Positions 7,855 through 16,483 are shown, numbered from the stretch's first letter. The stretch is 64,000 bases of DNA from Streptomyces spirodelae (GCF_017676385.1 NZ_JAFFZN010000034.1:18406-82405); one strand, 5' to 3'. Notes: generated by a model from the sequence alone, not told the origin. Numbers and translations are program-made.

Positions 7855-8880
7855 GTGGCGGGCCGTAAGGCTCCCCCTCACGTCCGCGTCCTCGTCGTGC
7901 TCGGTGTGCTCGCCCTCTGTCTGCCGGGCGGCGTCGGCCGCGCGGACGCGGTGTCAGGGAGACCCGCCGAAGCGGTCAGAAGTCTCGCTGAGGCGCACCC
8001 GGACTGGACCGCGGCGCCCGCCCCGCCCGCCCGCACCCGGCCCGGAGCGGGCGGCACGGAGGCGCGCTCGTTCTTCTATCTGGAGGGCGAGCCGGGCACC
8101 GTGCTGCACGACTCCCTCGCGCTCACCAACGAGGGTGACGAGCCCCGCACCTTCCGGCTGCGCGGAGCCGACGCGGACAACGCCGGTGGCGGAGGGTTCG
8201 CCGTACGCAAGGAGGGCGACAGCCGGGGTGCGGGGACCTGGACGGCGCTCGCCGAGAAGACCGTCGAGGTGCCGCCCCGTACCCGGGCCGAGGTGCCGCT
8301 GAGCGTGACCGTCCCGGACAGTGCCGTGCCGGGGGACCATCCCGCCGCGCTCGTCGTCGACGACGGCGAGCGGAAGGTGGGGGTCCGGATGTATCTGCGG
8401 GTGAGCGGGCCGACCCTGGCGGCCCTGAGCGTGGAGGACGTCACCGTGCGGGAGGCCGGGGACGGCGCGGCGACGATCGGCTACACCCTGGTCAACCGGG
8501 GGAACGTCGTGCTGCGGCCCCGGCTCGCCGTACGCGCCGACGGGCTGTTTGGTCCGCTGGTACGGCAACCGGCCCGTGCCCTGCCCGTGGAACTGCTCCC
8601 CGGCCGACGCGTCACCCGCCACGAGCGGTGGCCGCGTCCGCCCGCTGTGGACGTGGCGGATGTCCGCCTCACGGTGACGGCCGAAGCCGGAGCCCGTGAC
8701 ACGGCCGCCGTCTCCTACACGGCCGTGCCCTGGAAGTGGGCCCTCGGTGTGCTCCTCGTCCTCGCCGGCGGCGGCGTCGCCTGGTACGTCCGCCGCAGAC
8801 GCCGCACCCCGGCCGCCGGCGCGGGCCCGCGGCAGCCTCGAACCCGACGTCAGGCGCCGACCACGGGAGCCGCGGAATGA
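7855..8880 (+). CDS. Exported beta-sandwich membrane protein, WxL-interacting/DUF916-like
   Basis: 341 residues; the GTG start lies 3 nt after the stop of the LPKTG gene. It has an N-terminal signal segment (residues ~9-30), an extracellular region with an Ig-like NEGDEPRTFRLRG repeat and the segment VPDSAVPGDHPAALVV, then one transmembrane helix (about 292-312) and a short, very basic cytoplasmic tail. The order signal, Ig-like domain, second domain, TM and basic tail resembles the Gram-positive DUF916/WxL-interacting surface proteins, but I claim only the fold resemblance. Translation is probably coupled to both neighbours. It likely sits in the membrane facing out and works with the LPKTG protein. 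Confidence 0.7.
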   Translation: MAGRKAPPHVRVLVVLGVLALCLPGGVGRADAVSGRPAEAVRSLAEAHPDWTAAPAPPARTRPGAGGTEARSFFYLEGEPGTVLHDSLALTNEGDEPRTFRLRGADADNAGGGGFAVRKEGDSRGAGTWTALAEKTVEVPPRTRAEVPLSVTVPDSAVPGDHPAALVVDDGERKVGVRMYLRVSGPTLAALSVEDVTVREAGDGAATIGYTLVNRGNVVLRPRLAVRADGLFGPLVRQPARALPVELLPGRRVTRHERWPRPPAVDVADVRLTVTAEAGARDTAAVSYTAVPWKWALGVLLVLAGGGVAWYVRRRRRTPAAGAGPRQPRTRRQAPTTGAAE

Positions 8881-9899
8881 GGACGATCCCGACGCGTATC
8901 CGGCGCACCGTATGTCTGGTGGTCGCCCTGCTGGCCTGCGCCCTCACCGGGGCCGCACCCCCGCAGGCACCGGCCGCACCCCCGCAGGCGCCGGCCGCGC
9001 CTGGGCAGGCACCGGCCGCGGCAACGGCACCGGCCGCGACGACACCGGCCTCCGCGAAGGCGCGCCCGAAGGTCACGCTCTCCCGGGGCGAGGCCGGGGC
9101 CGGGGCGACCGTCACGGTTCGGGGCACCGGGTGGCGGCCGGACACCCTGCTCACCCTGCTGCTGTGCGGCCAGAACGCGATCGGCGGCACCAATGCCTGC
9201 GCCAACGCGGAAGGGCGGGCAGTCACAACGGACGGCAACGGCCGCTTCCGCAAGAGGCTCCCCGTGGCCGAGCCGCCCGAGGCGTGCCCGTGCGTCGTCC
9301 GGGCCGCCACGGTGACCGGCCCGTTCGCGGCGGCCGAAGCGGCGTTCCGGGTCGCGGGCCACCCGGTGGAACCGCTGCCCGAGAAGCGTACGGGCGGACG
9401 GCTCAGCGTCCTGGCGGCGCGGCTGGAGGGCGACAGCGGGCTGCTCAACTGGTTCGGCGCCCCTCAGCAGCGGAAGCTGGTGCTGACGGTCGGCAACCTG
9501 GGGGCCGACCGCGCCCGGGACCCGGTCTTCGAGGTCGGGGCCTCGCACGGCGTCCTCGCGCCCGAGTGGGAGCGCCAGCAGTGGCGGGGCACGATCGACC
9601 CGGGCGAGAAGGCGCGGGTGGAGCTGACCGTGGAGCTGGCCGCGGGCGCGCACGGTCAGTACACCGTCGCGGCCAAGCTCGGCCGACGCGTGCTGACCGA
9701 GCAGCCGTGGAACGTGGGCCGTCCCTGGGGGGTGACCCTCTTCTGGGTACTGCTGTGCGTGGTGGTCCCGCTGGCGGTCTTCCGCCTGGGTATGACCCTG
9801 GTCGTACGGGCCTCTTCCCGCCGCGAGGGCGACCTTCCTCCCCGCCGCGAGGGCGATCCCCCTTCCCGCCGTCGCGGCGGAAAGGGGTCGCGGGGGTAA
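8877..9899 (+). CDS. Exported membrane-anchored protein with Pro/Ala repeats
   Basis: 340 residues. The ATG at 8877 overlaps the previous stop (ATGA), indicating translational coupling; the longer frame from 8736 lies inside the previous gene. It has a signal peptide (residues ~10-27), then a Pro-Ala-rich stretch made of near-identical APPQAPA units. An Ig-like region follows (VTLSRGEAGAGATVTVRGTGW), and then a domain with paired cysteines (LLLCGQN, NACANA, CPCVVR). One TM helix lies near residues 280-300. The cytoplasmic tail contains a 27-bp direct repeat (coding SRREGDLPP / PRREGDPPS). The function is unknown; the context says it is a partner of the two preceding surface proteins. It ends 9 nt from the convergent transporter gene. 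Confidence 0.7.
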   Translation: MRTIPTRIRRTVCLVVALLACALTGAAPPQAPAAPPQAPAAPGQAPAAATAPAATTPASAKARPKVTLSRGEAGAGATVTVRGTGWRPDTLLTLLLCGQNAIGGTNACANAEGRAVTTDGNGRFRKRLPVAEPPEACPCVVRAATVTGPFAAAEAAFRVAGHPVEPLPEKRTGGRLSVLAARLEGDSGLLNWFGAPQQRKLVLTVGNLGADRARDPVFEVGASHGVLAPEWERQQWRGTIDPGEKARVELTVELAAGAHGQYTVAAKLGRRVLTEQPWNVGRPWGVTLFWVLLCVVVPLAVFRLGMTLVVRASSRREGDLPPRREGDPPSRRRGGKGSRG

Positions 9900-9907
9900 G
9901 AGGGCTC

Positions 9908-11449
9908 TTACTTCACCTCGGTCATCGTCGCGGTGATCTGCCGGCGGTACATGTAGATCGCGAAGCCGGCCAGTGCCGAGAGGGTGGCTTCCATGGCGAC
10001 GACCCCGGTGGTGCTCAGGTCGACGCCGCCGATGGACAGCAGCCCCGTGATGCTGTCGCCCGCTGTCACGGCGAGGAACCAGACACCCATCAGCTGGCTC
10101 GCGTACTTGGCGGGGGCCAGCTTGGTGGTCACCGACAGGCCCACCGGCGAGAGGCACAGCTCAGCGACGGTGTGCAGCAGGAAGATGAGGACCAGCCACA
10201 TCGGGCTCACCTTCGTACCGCCGGAGGCCATGCCCATCGGGATGACGAAGACGAAGAACGACAGGCCCATCACGACCAGCGAGAAGGCGAACTTCGCAGT
10301 GGTCGTCGGCTCCTTGCCGCGCCGGTTGAGGGCCAGCCACAGGGAGGCGAAGACCGGGGCGAGCAGGATGATGAACAGCGGGTTGATCGACTGGAACCAG
10401 GTCGAGGGGAAGTGCCAGCCCAGCACCTGGGAGGTGGTCTTGGCGTCACCGAACGCCTGCACGGTCGAGGCACCCTGGTCGTAGATCATCCAGAAGATCG
10501 CGGCGGCGGCGAAGAACCAGATGTACCCGGTCATCCGGCCCTGCTCGGCCCGGGTGAGGTCCTTGTCGCGCTTGATCCGCACCAGCATGCCGAGCGGGAT
10601 GAGCAGGCCAAGGACGGTGAGCGGGATCATCGCCCAGTTGAGAGTGAAGGTGCCGGTGGCGACCACGACGCCGTAGAACACGACGGCGACGGTGAGCCAC
10701 AGCAGCGCCTTGCGCAGCACTGCCGACTTCTCCTGCGCCGTCAGCGGCGCGGGCACCTGGCTGCTCTTGGGGTCCAGATGGCGGGAGCCGACCAGGAACT
10801 GGATCAGGCCCAGGCCCATACCGACGGCGGCCATGCCGAAGCCCAGGTGCCAGTTGACGGTCTGGCCGACGGTGCCGATGGCGAACGGGGCGAGGAACGA
10901 GCCGGCGTTGATGCCCATGTAGAAGACCGTGAAGCCGCCGTCGCGGCGCGGGTCGTCGGGCCCGTTGTACAGATCGCCGACCATCTTGGAGATGTTGGCC
11001 TTCAGCAGCCCGGAGCCGGTGGCCACACAGGCGAGGCCGATGAAGAACGATGCCTCGCCCGGCATCGCCAGGGTGAGGTGGCCGATCATGATGATGCCCG
11101 CGCCGACGGTGACGGTCTTGCGGGGGCCCCAGAGCCGGTCGCCGAACCAGCCGCCCGGCATGGTCAGCAGGTAGACCATGGCGTTGTAGACGGAGTAGAT
11201 CGCCGTCGCCGTGGCCAGGGTCATGGCCAGGCCGCCGCCCTGGTGTGCGCCGCCCTCACCCGCGTCGGGCCCACCGGCCACCAGGTAGACGACGAGCAGA
11301 GCGCGGAGGCCGTAGAAGCTGAAGCGCTCCCACATCTCCGTCATGAAGAGCGTGGCCAGTCCTCGTGGGTGGCCGAAGAAGGTCCTGCCGCCGGTTGTGC
11401 CGGGGTCGTCCTTCGTCAGGCTGGGCGCCATATCGGTGTTCCTTGCCAT
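9908..11449 (-). CDS. POT-family proton-coupled oligopeptide transporter
   Basis: 513 residues with about 12-14 membrane helices, normal for PTR2/DtpT-type transporters that import di- and tripeptides with protons. Family signatures are visible: FYGLRALLVVYL in helix 1, the GGWFGDRLWG loop, and FYMGINAGSFLAPFAIG, which is the PTR2 signature. The start is the ATG at 11449. The C-terminus is convergent with the surface operon, 9 nt apart. The upstream region carries two TTCAC-ATAAGT direct repeats (11554-11582) that could be a regulator site. It is divergent from the response regulator, so control by that system is possible but not shown. Confidence 0.93.
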   Translation of the reverse strand: MARNTDMAPSLTKDDPGTTGGRTFFGHPRGLATLFMTEMWERFSFYGLRALLVVYLVAGGPDAGEGGAHQGGGLAMTLATATAIYSVYNAMVYLLTMPGGWFGDRLWGPRKTVTVGAGIIMIGHLTLAMPGEASFFIGLACVATGSGLLKANISKMVGDLYNGPDDPRRDGGFTVFYMGINAGSFLAPFAIGTVGQTVNWHLGFGMAAVGMGLGLIQFLVGSRHLDPKSSQVPAPLTAQEKSAVLRKALLWLTVAVVFYGVVVATGTFTLNWAMIPLTVLGLLIPLGMLVRIKRDKDLTRAEQGRMTGYIWFFAAAAIFWMIYDQGASTVQAFGDAKTTSQVLGWHFPSTWFQSINPLFIILLAPVFASLWLALNRRGKEPTTTAKFAFSLVVMGLSFFVFVIPMGMASGGTKVSPMWLVLIFLLHTVAELCLSPVGLSVTTKLAPAKYASQLMGVWFLAVTAGDSITGLLSIGGVDLSTTGVVAMEATLSALAGFAIYMYRRQITATMTEVK

Positions 11450-11752
11450 TGCGCTGCGGGCGCCGCGCTGCCCAGCGGCGCTGCGCGCAGGCGGGACCCG
11501 TACACGGAAAAGGACCCCCGGCCGTGGTGCTGTGGCGTCAGGAGTCCTCGACGTTCACTACATAAGTGCATTCACCATAAGTCACCGCGCACGGCCTCAT
11601 GGAAGAGGTTGCGAGATACATCACAGGTGAACGGTGCAACCCGACAGCGTATTCGATGGTGTCGTGTCCATCTCACCTGGAGATCGACAGTGCGGGGGTG
11701 GGAGCACACCGGGACGGCCCTTACGCTCGGCCACGCGGACTACCATCGGTGC
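11450..11752. other. 303-bp divergent regulatory region between the peptide transporter and the response regulator
   Basis: No gene. The AT-rich centre (11554-11586) has two direct repeats, TTCACTACATAAGT and TTCACCATAAGT, with starts 17 bp apart; the first also contains CACT-ACATA-AGTG dyad symmetry. Further right is GATGG-8-CCATC (11655-11672). At 11741-11746 TACCAT sits 6 nt before the ATG of the response regulator and looks like the -10 of a leaderless transcript. Confidence 0.5.
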
Positions 11753-12433
11753 ATGACCCGTGTACTGCTCGCCGAGGATGACGCGTCGATCTCGGAGCCG
11801 CTGGCCCGCGCCCTGCGCCGGGAGGGATACGAGGTCGAGGTGCGCGAGGACGGCCCCGGCGCGCTCGACGCGGGGCTGCGCGAGGGCATCGACCTGGTCG
11901 TGCTCGATCTGGGGCTGCCCGGCATGGACGGCCTGGAGGTGTGCCGCAGACTCCGCAACGAGGGCCACGCCTTCCCCGTCCTCGTCCTGACCGCGCGCGC
12001 CGACGAGGTGGACACCGTCGTCGGCCTCGACGCGGGCGCCGACGACTACGTCACCAAGCCCTTCCGGCTCGCCGAGCTGCTGGCGCGCGTCCGCGCTCTG
12101 CTGCGCCGCGGTACGCCCGCCGAGCCGGCCCAGCCCCCGGCCACCCACGGGGTGCGGATCGACGTCGAGTCGCACCGCGCCTGGATGGGCGACGAGGAGC
12201 TGCAGCTGACCGCCAAGGAGTTCGACCTGCTGCGGGTGCTGGTGCGGGACGCGGGCCGGGTCGTCACCCGGGACCAGCTGATGCGGGAGGTGTGGGACAC
12301 CACCTGGTGGTCGTCGACCAAGACGCTGGACATGCACATCTCCTGGCTGCGGAAGAAGCTCGGCGACGACGCGGCCAATCCCAGGTACATCGCTACGGTG
12401 CGCGGCGTGGGCTTCCGCTTCGAAAAGAGCTGA
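11753..12433 (+). CDS. OmpR/PhoB-family response regulator
   Basis: 226 residues. The receiver domain has acidic pocket E8-D9-D10, phosphorylated D52 (VVLDLGLPGMDG), a conserved T in LTARAD and K in YVTKPF. The C-terminal winged helix has EFDLLRVLVRDAGRVV and WWSSTKTLDMHISWLRKKLG. The ATG at 11753 has no ribosome site but lies 6 nt after a TACCAT -10, so the mRNA is probably leaderless. The longer frame reading in from 8696 is not a real gene. The cognate histidine kinase follows 148 nt downstream, separated by an interspersed repeat. The signal and target genes are unknown. Confidence 0.95.
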   Translation: MTRVLLAEDDASISEPLARALRREGYEVEVREDGPGALDAGLREGIDLVVLDLGLPGMDGLEVCRRLRNEGHAFPVLVLTARADEVDTVVGLDAGADDYVTKPFRLAELLARVRALLRRGTPAEPAQPPATHGVRIDVESHRAWMGDEELQLTAKEFDLLRVLVRDAGRVVTRDQLMREVWDTTWWSSTKTLDMHISWLRKKLGDDAANPRYIATVRGVGFRFEKS

Positions 12434-12481
12434 GCCTTTCCGTCCCGCCGGCGCCGGTGAGGGGGTGCGCCTTTCCGAAGT

Positions 12482-12540
12482 GCGCGGGCTGCGGCTTCGT
12501 CGTGGCTGGTCGCGCAGTTCCCCGCGCCCCCGGGCGCGTA
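12482..12540. repeat. Streptomyces-type interspersed repeat
   Basis: The segment contains CTGGTCGCGCAGTTCCCCGC followed by GCCCC. I recognise this extragenic sequence as one repeated many times in Streptomyces chromosomes. It fills much of the gap between the response regulator and kinase genes. A related GTTCCCCGTGCCCC piece is at 6940-6953. Confidence 0.65.
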
Positions 12541-12581
12541 TCCCCTCCCGCTGCACAGCCCCCTAGGAAAGAAGCCAGCAC

Positions 12582-13868
12582 GTGCGCCGTCGGCTCATTT
12601 TCTCCATCCTCGCCGTCGTCCTCGTGGTGGTGGCGGTCTTCGGCATCTCGCTCGTGATCGTCGAATCGCGCACGATCGAGAACAGCACCAAGGAGAATGT
12701 CCGCTCCGAGGCGGTCCGCCTGGTCTCCACCGTCGAGAGCCGACTGGTGGCCGGCGAGCGGGTGACCAAGGAGTCCATCGGCGTCACCACATCCAAGGAC
12801 CGCCACGTCCGCTACATCCGCATCGAGGTGCCGGGGCGGTCGCCCATCGAGGTCGGTGAGCGGCCCTCGGGCGACGTCGTCGAGGCCGAGCAGACCGGCG
12901 CGCACGGCGAGCACGTCACCGTCCAGGCATCCAGGTCCGAGGTGCGCGCCGAGGTCGGCCGCACCCTGCTGATCATCCTCGCGGTCGCGCTGCTCGCGGT
13001 GATCGCCGCCGCGGTGCTCGCCGTACGCCAGGCGCACCGGGTGGCGGCCCCGCTCACCGACCTGGCCGAGACGGCCGAACGCCTCGGTTCCGGCGACCCG
13101 CGCCCGCGGCACCGCCGCTACGGGGTTCCTGAACTGGACCGGGTCGCGGACGTACTGGACGCCAGCGCCGACCGTATCGGCCGGATGCTCACCGCCGAGC
13201 GGCGGCTGGCTGCCGACGCCTCGCACCAGCTGCGCACCCCGCTGACAGCGCTCTCCATGCGGCTGGAGGAGATCATCACGATGGCCGAGGGCGACGAGCC
13301 GGGCGACCGCGCCGTCGTCAAGGAGGAGGCGACCATCGCGCTCGCCCAGGTCGAGCGGCTCACCGACGTGGTGCAGCGGCTGCTGACCAACTCCCGCGAC
13401 CCGCGTACCGGCTCGGCCGTCAGTTTCGACCTGGACGAGGTCGTCAAACAGCAGATCGAGGAGTGGAAGCCCGCCTACCGCAGCGCGGGCCGGGCCCTCG
13501 TGCGCTCCGGCAAGACCGGCCTGCGCGCCGTGGGCACCCCGGGCGCGGTGGCGCAGGTGCTGGCGACGCTGATCGAGAACTCGCTGATGCACGGCGACGG
13601 CACCGTGGCGCTGCGCACCCGGGTCACCGGCAACCAGGTGGTGGTCGAGGTCACGGACGAGGGCCCCGGGGTGGAGGAGTCGCTGGGCTCCCGCGTCTTC
13701 GAGCGGACGGTCAGCGGCCACAACTCGACCGGGCTCGGGCTGGCCGTCGCGCGCGACCTCGCGGAGGCGGACGGCGGGCGCCTGGAGCTACTTCAGCAGC
13801 TCCCGCCGGTCTTCGCGCTGTTCCTCAGCCGTGAGGCCGCCGACATCGCGGGGTCCGCTGCCGGCTGA
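12582..13868 (+). CDS. Sensor histidine kinase
   Basis: 428 residues from the GTG at 12582. TM1 is residues ~5-27, an extracytoplasmic sensor of about 100 residues follows, TM2 is ~128-150, and then a HAMP linker. The dimerisation domain holds phospho-acceptor H215 in DASHQLRTPLTALSMR. The ATPase domain shows an N box (LIENSLMHGDG), a G1 box (DEGPGV) and a G2 box (STGLGLAVA). It is the partner of the OmpR-type regulator just upstream. The last ~27 codons overlap the 3' end of the convergent GtrA gene by 81 nt. The tail LLQQLPPVFALFLS resembles other kinases of this group, so I think the long overlap is real rather than a frameshift. The signal is unknown. Confidence 0.93.
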   Translation: MRRRLIFSILAVVLVVVAVFGISLVIVESRTIENSTKENVRSEAVRLVSTVESRLVAGERVTKESIGVTTSKDRHVRYIRIEVPGRSPIEVGERPSGDVVEAEQTGAHGEHVTVQASRSEVRAEVGRTLLIILAVALLAVIAAAVLAVRQAHRVAAPLTDLAETAERLGSGDPRPRHRRYGVPELDRVADVLDASADRIGRMLTAERRLAADASHQLRTPLTALSMRLEEIITMAEGDEPGDRAVVKEEATIALAQVERLTDVVQRLLTNSRDPRTGSAVSFDLDEVVKQQIEEWKPAYRSAGRALVRSGKTGLRAVGTPGAVAQVLATLIENSLMHGDGTVALRTRVTGNQVVVEVTDEGPGVEESLGSRVFERTVSGHNSTGLGLAVARDLAEADGGRLELLQQLPPVFALFLSREAADIAGSAAG

Positions 13869-14474
13869 GCCCGTCGGGTCCACGGCGATCCGGACACCGG
13901 CGTCACCGGTGTCCGGGGCGCCCGGGCTCGGGTGCCCCGCACGGGACTGCTCGGCTGCCTCGCCACCGTCCGTAGCGGCCCGTGAGCCGGGCCCGGCGGT
14001 CACCTTGAAGACCCAGGAGCGGTACGCCCAGAAGCGGAAGGCGGTGCCGATGGCGAGGCCGATGACGTTCTTGGCGATGTTGTCGGCGAGCGTCGAGGTG
14101 TAGCCGAAGCCGTAGTGCGAGAGGGCGAGGATGCCGTTCTCCAGCACCAGGCCGACGCCGCTGAAGAGGAAGAAGAGGACCGTCTCGCGGTGAATCCGGT
14201 TCTTGTCGGTGTGCCGGTAGGTCCAGTAGCGGTTGCCCAGATAGTTGGTGCCGATCGCGACGACCTGCGAGATGACCCCGGAGCGGATGGGGGCGAGCTG
14301 GAACGTGTGGATGCACAGGTTGAAGATCGCGACGTTCACCAGAAAGCCCAGCGCACCGACGGCGCCGAACTTGGCCAGTTCGCGCACGAGCCGTTCCAGT
14401 CCCGGGCGCATCGTGCGCCAGTTACCCATAGCGATACTGAGCCCCGTTTCGGTCGGCGGCGAAGGCTGACCCAT
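13788..14474 (-). CDS. GtrA-family membrane protein
   Basis: 228 residues from the ATG at 14474; the ATG at 14429 is the alternative, giving 15 fewer residues, and neither has a strong ribosome site. Four membrane helices lie between residues ~30 and 155, with the family segment GTNYLGNRYWTYR and the final AYRSWVFK. GtrA proteins are thought to flip polyprenyl-linked sugars or otherwise help transfer sugars to the cell surface. The C-terminal ~70 residues are acidic and unstructured. The last 81 nt overlap the convergent kinase gene. The long antisense frame extending to 15890 through purK is a shadow. Confidence 0.88.
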   Translation of the reverse strand: MGQPSPPTETGLSIAMGNWRTMRPGLERLVRELAKFGAVGALGFLVNVAIFNLCIHTFQLAPIRSGVISQVVAIGTNYLGNRYWTYRHTDKNRIHRETVLFFLFSGVGLVLENGILALSHYGFGYTSTLADNIAKNVIGLAIGTAFRFWAYRSWVFKVTAGPGSRAATDGGEAAEQSRAGHPSPGAPDTGDAGVRIAVDPTGSAGSGPRDVGGLTAEEQREDRRELLK

Positions 14475-14696
14475 GCTAACCAGCCGGACATTCGCTCTGT
14501 AGGTCGATTGACGCAGCAGGGGCGGGCACGGTTGCCCGGGGTCGGCGAGCGCCGGGGTGGCTTGTTTCACCCGTCGTTTCGCACAGCCCGTTCCGGCCCC
14601 CGTTGTAGACAGGTCCATACCGGGATCGACCGGTGCCGAGCGCAGCGGGAGCGGCCCAAGGCAGACCTGGCGGGCGGGGCGCTCCGCTGCGCCCCG

Positions 14697-14709
14697 TACC
14701 CTGGAACCG
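14697..14709 (+). promoter_or_regulatory. -10 element for leaderless purK transcript
   Basis: TACCCT at 14697-14702 lies 6 nt before the GTG start of purK, so transcription would begin at or next to the start codon. No ribosome site is present, consistent with a leaderless mRNA. No good -35 is seen. Confidence 0.5.
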
Positions 14710-15854
14710 TGACATTCCCGGTAGTCGGCATGGTCGGTGGCGGTCAGCTCGCTCGTATGACCCACGAGGCGGGCATTCCGCTCGGCATCAGATTCAAGCT
14801 TCTCTCGGATACGGCGCAGGACTCCGCGGCGCAGGTGGTCAACGACGTTGTCGTCGGTGACTACCGAGATCTGGACACACTGCGGCGCTTCGCGGAGGGC
14901 TGCGACGTGATCACTTTCGACCACGAGCACGTCCCCACCGAGCACCTCCGCGCCCTGGAGGCGGACGGCGTCCCCGTCCGCCCCGGCCCGGAGGCGCTCG
15001 TCCACGCGCAGGACAAGGGCGTGATGCGCGCCCGCCTGACCGAGCTCGGCATCCCCGCGCCGCGCAACCGCATCGTCAGCTCGCCCGAGGACGTGGCCGC
15101 GTTCGCTGCGGAGGGCGACGGCTTTCCCGTCGTGCTCAAGACGGTGCGCGGCGGCTACGACGGCAAGGGCGTATGGGTGGTGCGCGGCGTCGGCGACCCG
15201 GCAGCGGCCGAGCCCTTCAAGGCGGGCGTCCCCGTGCTCGCCGAGGAGAAGGTCGATTTCGCGCGGGAGCTGGCGGCGAACGTCGTACGCTCCCCGCACG
15301 GGCAGGCGGTGGCCTACCCCGTGGTGGAGTCCATCCAGGTCGACGGGGTCTGCGACACGGTGATCGCCCCGGCGCCCGGACTGGCCGAGGACGCCGCCGT
15401 ACGCGCTCAGGAGACCGCGCTGCGCATCGCGAACGAGCTGGGCGTCGTGGGCCACCTGGCCGTCGAGATGTTCGAGACGGAGGACGGCCGGCTGCTCGTC
15501 AACGAGCTGGCCATGCGGCCGCACAACTCCGGGCACTGGACCCAGGACGGTGCCGTCACCTCGCAGTTCGTCAACCACCTGCGGGCCGTCCTCGACCTGC
15601 CGCTGGGCGACCCGCGCTGCCGGGCGCCCTGGACCGTGATGGCCAATGTGCTGGGCGGCGACTACCCGGACATGTACGCCCCGTATCTGCACTGCATGGC
15701 ACGTGACCCGCAGCTGAAGATCCATATGTACGGCAAGGACGTGAAGCCCGGCCGCAAGGTGGGGCACGTCAACGTGTACGGGGACGACCTCGCCGACCTG
15801 CGGGAGCGCGCCGCGCACGCCGCCGGCTACCTGCGCGGCACCGTCGTGGAGTGA
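14709..15854 (+). CDS. purK: 5-(carboxyamino)imidazole ribonucleotide synthase
   Basis: 381 residues, normal for PurK, an ATP-grasp enzyme that converts AIR, bicarbonate and ATP to N5-CAIR in purine synthesis. The nucleotide-site residues are seen in VVLKTVRGGYDGKGVWVV and EEKVDFARELAA, and the product loop in NELAMRPHNSGHWTQDG. The GTG at 14709 is chosen because the conserved N-terminus TFPVVGMVGGGQLARM starts there and an apparent -10 lies just upstream. The far longer frame from 14115 is not supported. It is followed by purE after 80 nt, as in many actinomycetes. Confidence 0.97.
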   Translation: MTFPVVGMVGGGQLARMTHEAGIPLGIRFKLLSDTAQDSAAQVVNDVVVGDYRDLDTLRRFAEGCDVITFDHEHVPTEHLRALEADGVPVRPGPEALVHAQDKGVMRARLTELGIPAPRNRIVSSPEDVAAFAAEGDGFPVVLKTVRGGYDGKGVWVVRGVGDPAAAEPFKAGVPVLAEEKVDFARELAANVVRSPHGQAVAYPVVESIQVDGVCDTVIAPAPGLAEDAAVRAQETALRIANELGVVGHLAVEMFETEDGRLLVNELAMRPHNSGHWTQDGAVTSQFVNHLRAVLDLPLGDPRCRAPWTVMANVLGGDYPDMYAPYLHCMARDPQLKIHMYGKDVKPGRKVGHVNVYGDDLADLRERAAHAAGYLRGTVVE

Positions 15855-15934
15855 GCGCGCGACCGACAGCACCGGCGGGACCCTCAGCACCGACAGCCGA
15901 GCCCGGATTCGCCACCTAGCAGCCTAGGAGCCGT

Positions 15935-16483
15935 ATGAGTACAGCCAGCCCTCTCGTGGGGATCGTCATGGGGTCCGACTCGGACTGGCCCGTCATGGAG
16001 GAGGCGGCCAAGGCGCTGGACGAGTTCGAGGTGGCCTACGAGGTCGACGTCGTCTCCGCGCACCGGATGCCCCGCGAGATGATCGCCTATGGCGAGGACG
16101 CCGCCGACCGCGGGCTGAGGGCGATCATCGCGGGTGCGGGGGGCGCGGCACATCTGCCGGGCATGCTGGCCTCGGTGACCCCGCTGCCCGTCATCGGCGT
16201 GCCGGTGCCGCTGAAGTACCTGGACGGCATGGACTCGCTGCTGTCCATCGTGCAGATGCCGGCCGGTGTCCCGGTCGCCACCGTCTCGGTCGGCGGCGCG
16301 CGCAACGCCGGGCTGCTCGCCGCCCGGATGCTCGCCGCGCACGACGAGGAGCTGCGCGAGAAGATGCGCGACTTCCAGCAGGAGCTGAACGCGCAGGCCA
16401 CCGAGAAGGGCAAGCGGCTGCGTGCCAGGGCCGCGGGCGAGACCGGCTTCGGCTTCGGCAGCCGGACGGGAGGCAACCGGTGA
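15935..16483 (+). CDS. purE: N5-carboxyaminoimidazole ribonucleotide mutase
   Basis: 182 residues; class I PurE moves the carboxyl group of N5-CAIR to give CAIR. Seen: the phosphate-site start GIVMGSDSDWPVM, the catalytic SAHRMP loop, GAGGAAHLPGM, and the VPLKYLDGMDSLLSIVQMP substrate segment. The ATG at 15935 has only a weak ribosome site (GGAG, about 15 nt upstream). It pairs with purK directly upstream. The dipeptidase start codon overlaps its stop, so the downstream gene is translationally coupled. The last ~20 residues are a variable tail. Confidence 0.97.
   Translation: MSTASPLVGIVMGSDSDWPVMEEAAKALDEFEVAYEVDVVSAHRMPREMIAYGEDAADRGLRAIIAGAGGAAHLPGMLASVTPLPVIGVPVPLKYLDGMDSLLSIVQMPAGVPVATVSVGGARNAGLLAARMLAAHDEELREKMRDFQQELNAQATEKGKRLRARAAGETGFGFGSRTGGNR

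Noticed and set aside
8696..12433. 1245-codon plus frame reaching the response regulator
   Set aside because: Only the last 226 codons are real; the rest is out-of-frame or antisense to two surface genes and the POT transporter.
13788..15890. 700-codon minus frame joining GtrA with the antisense of purK
   Set aside because: Conserved GtrA sequence begins near 14474; the upstream part has no ribosome site and is antisense to purK.
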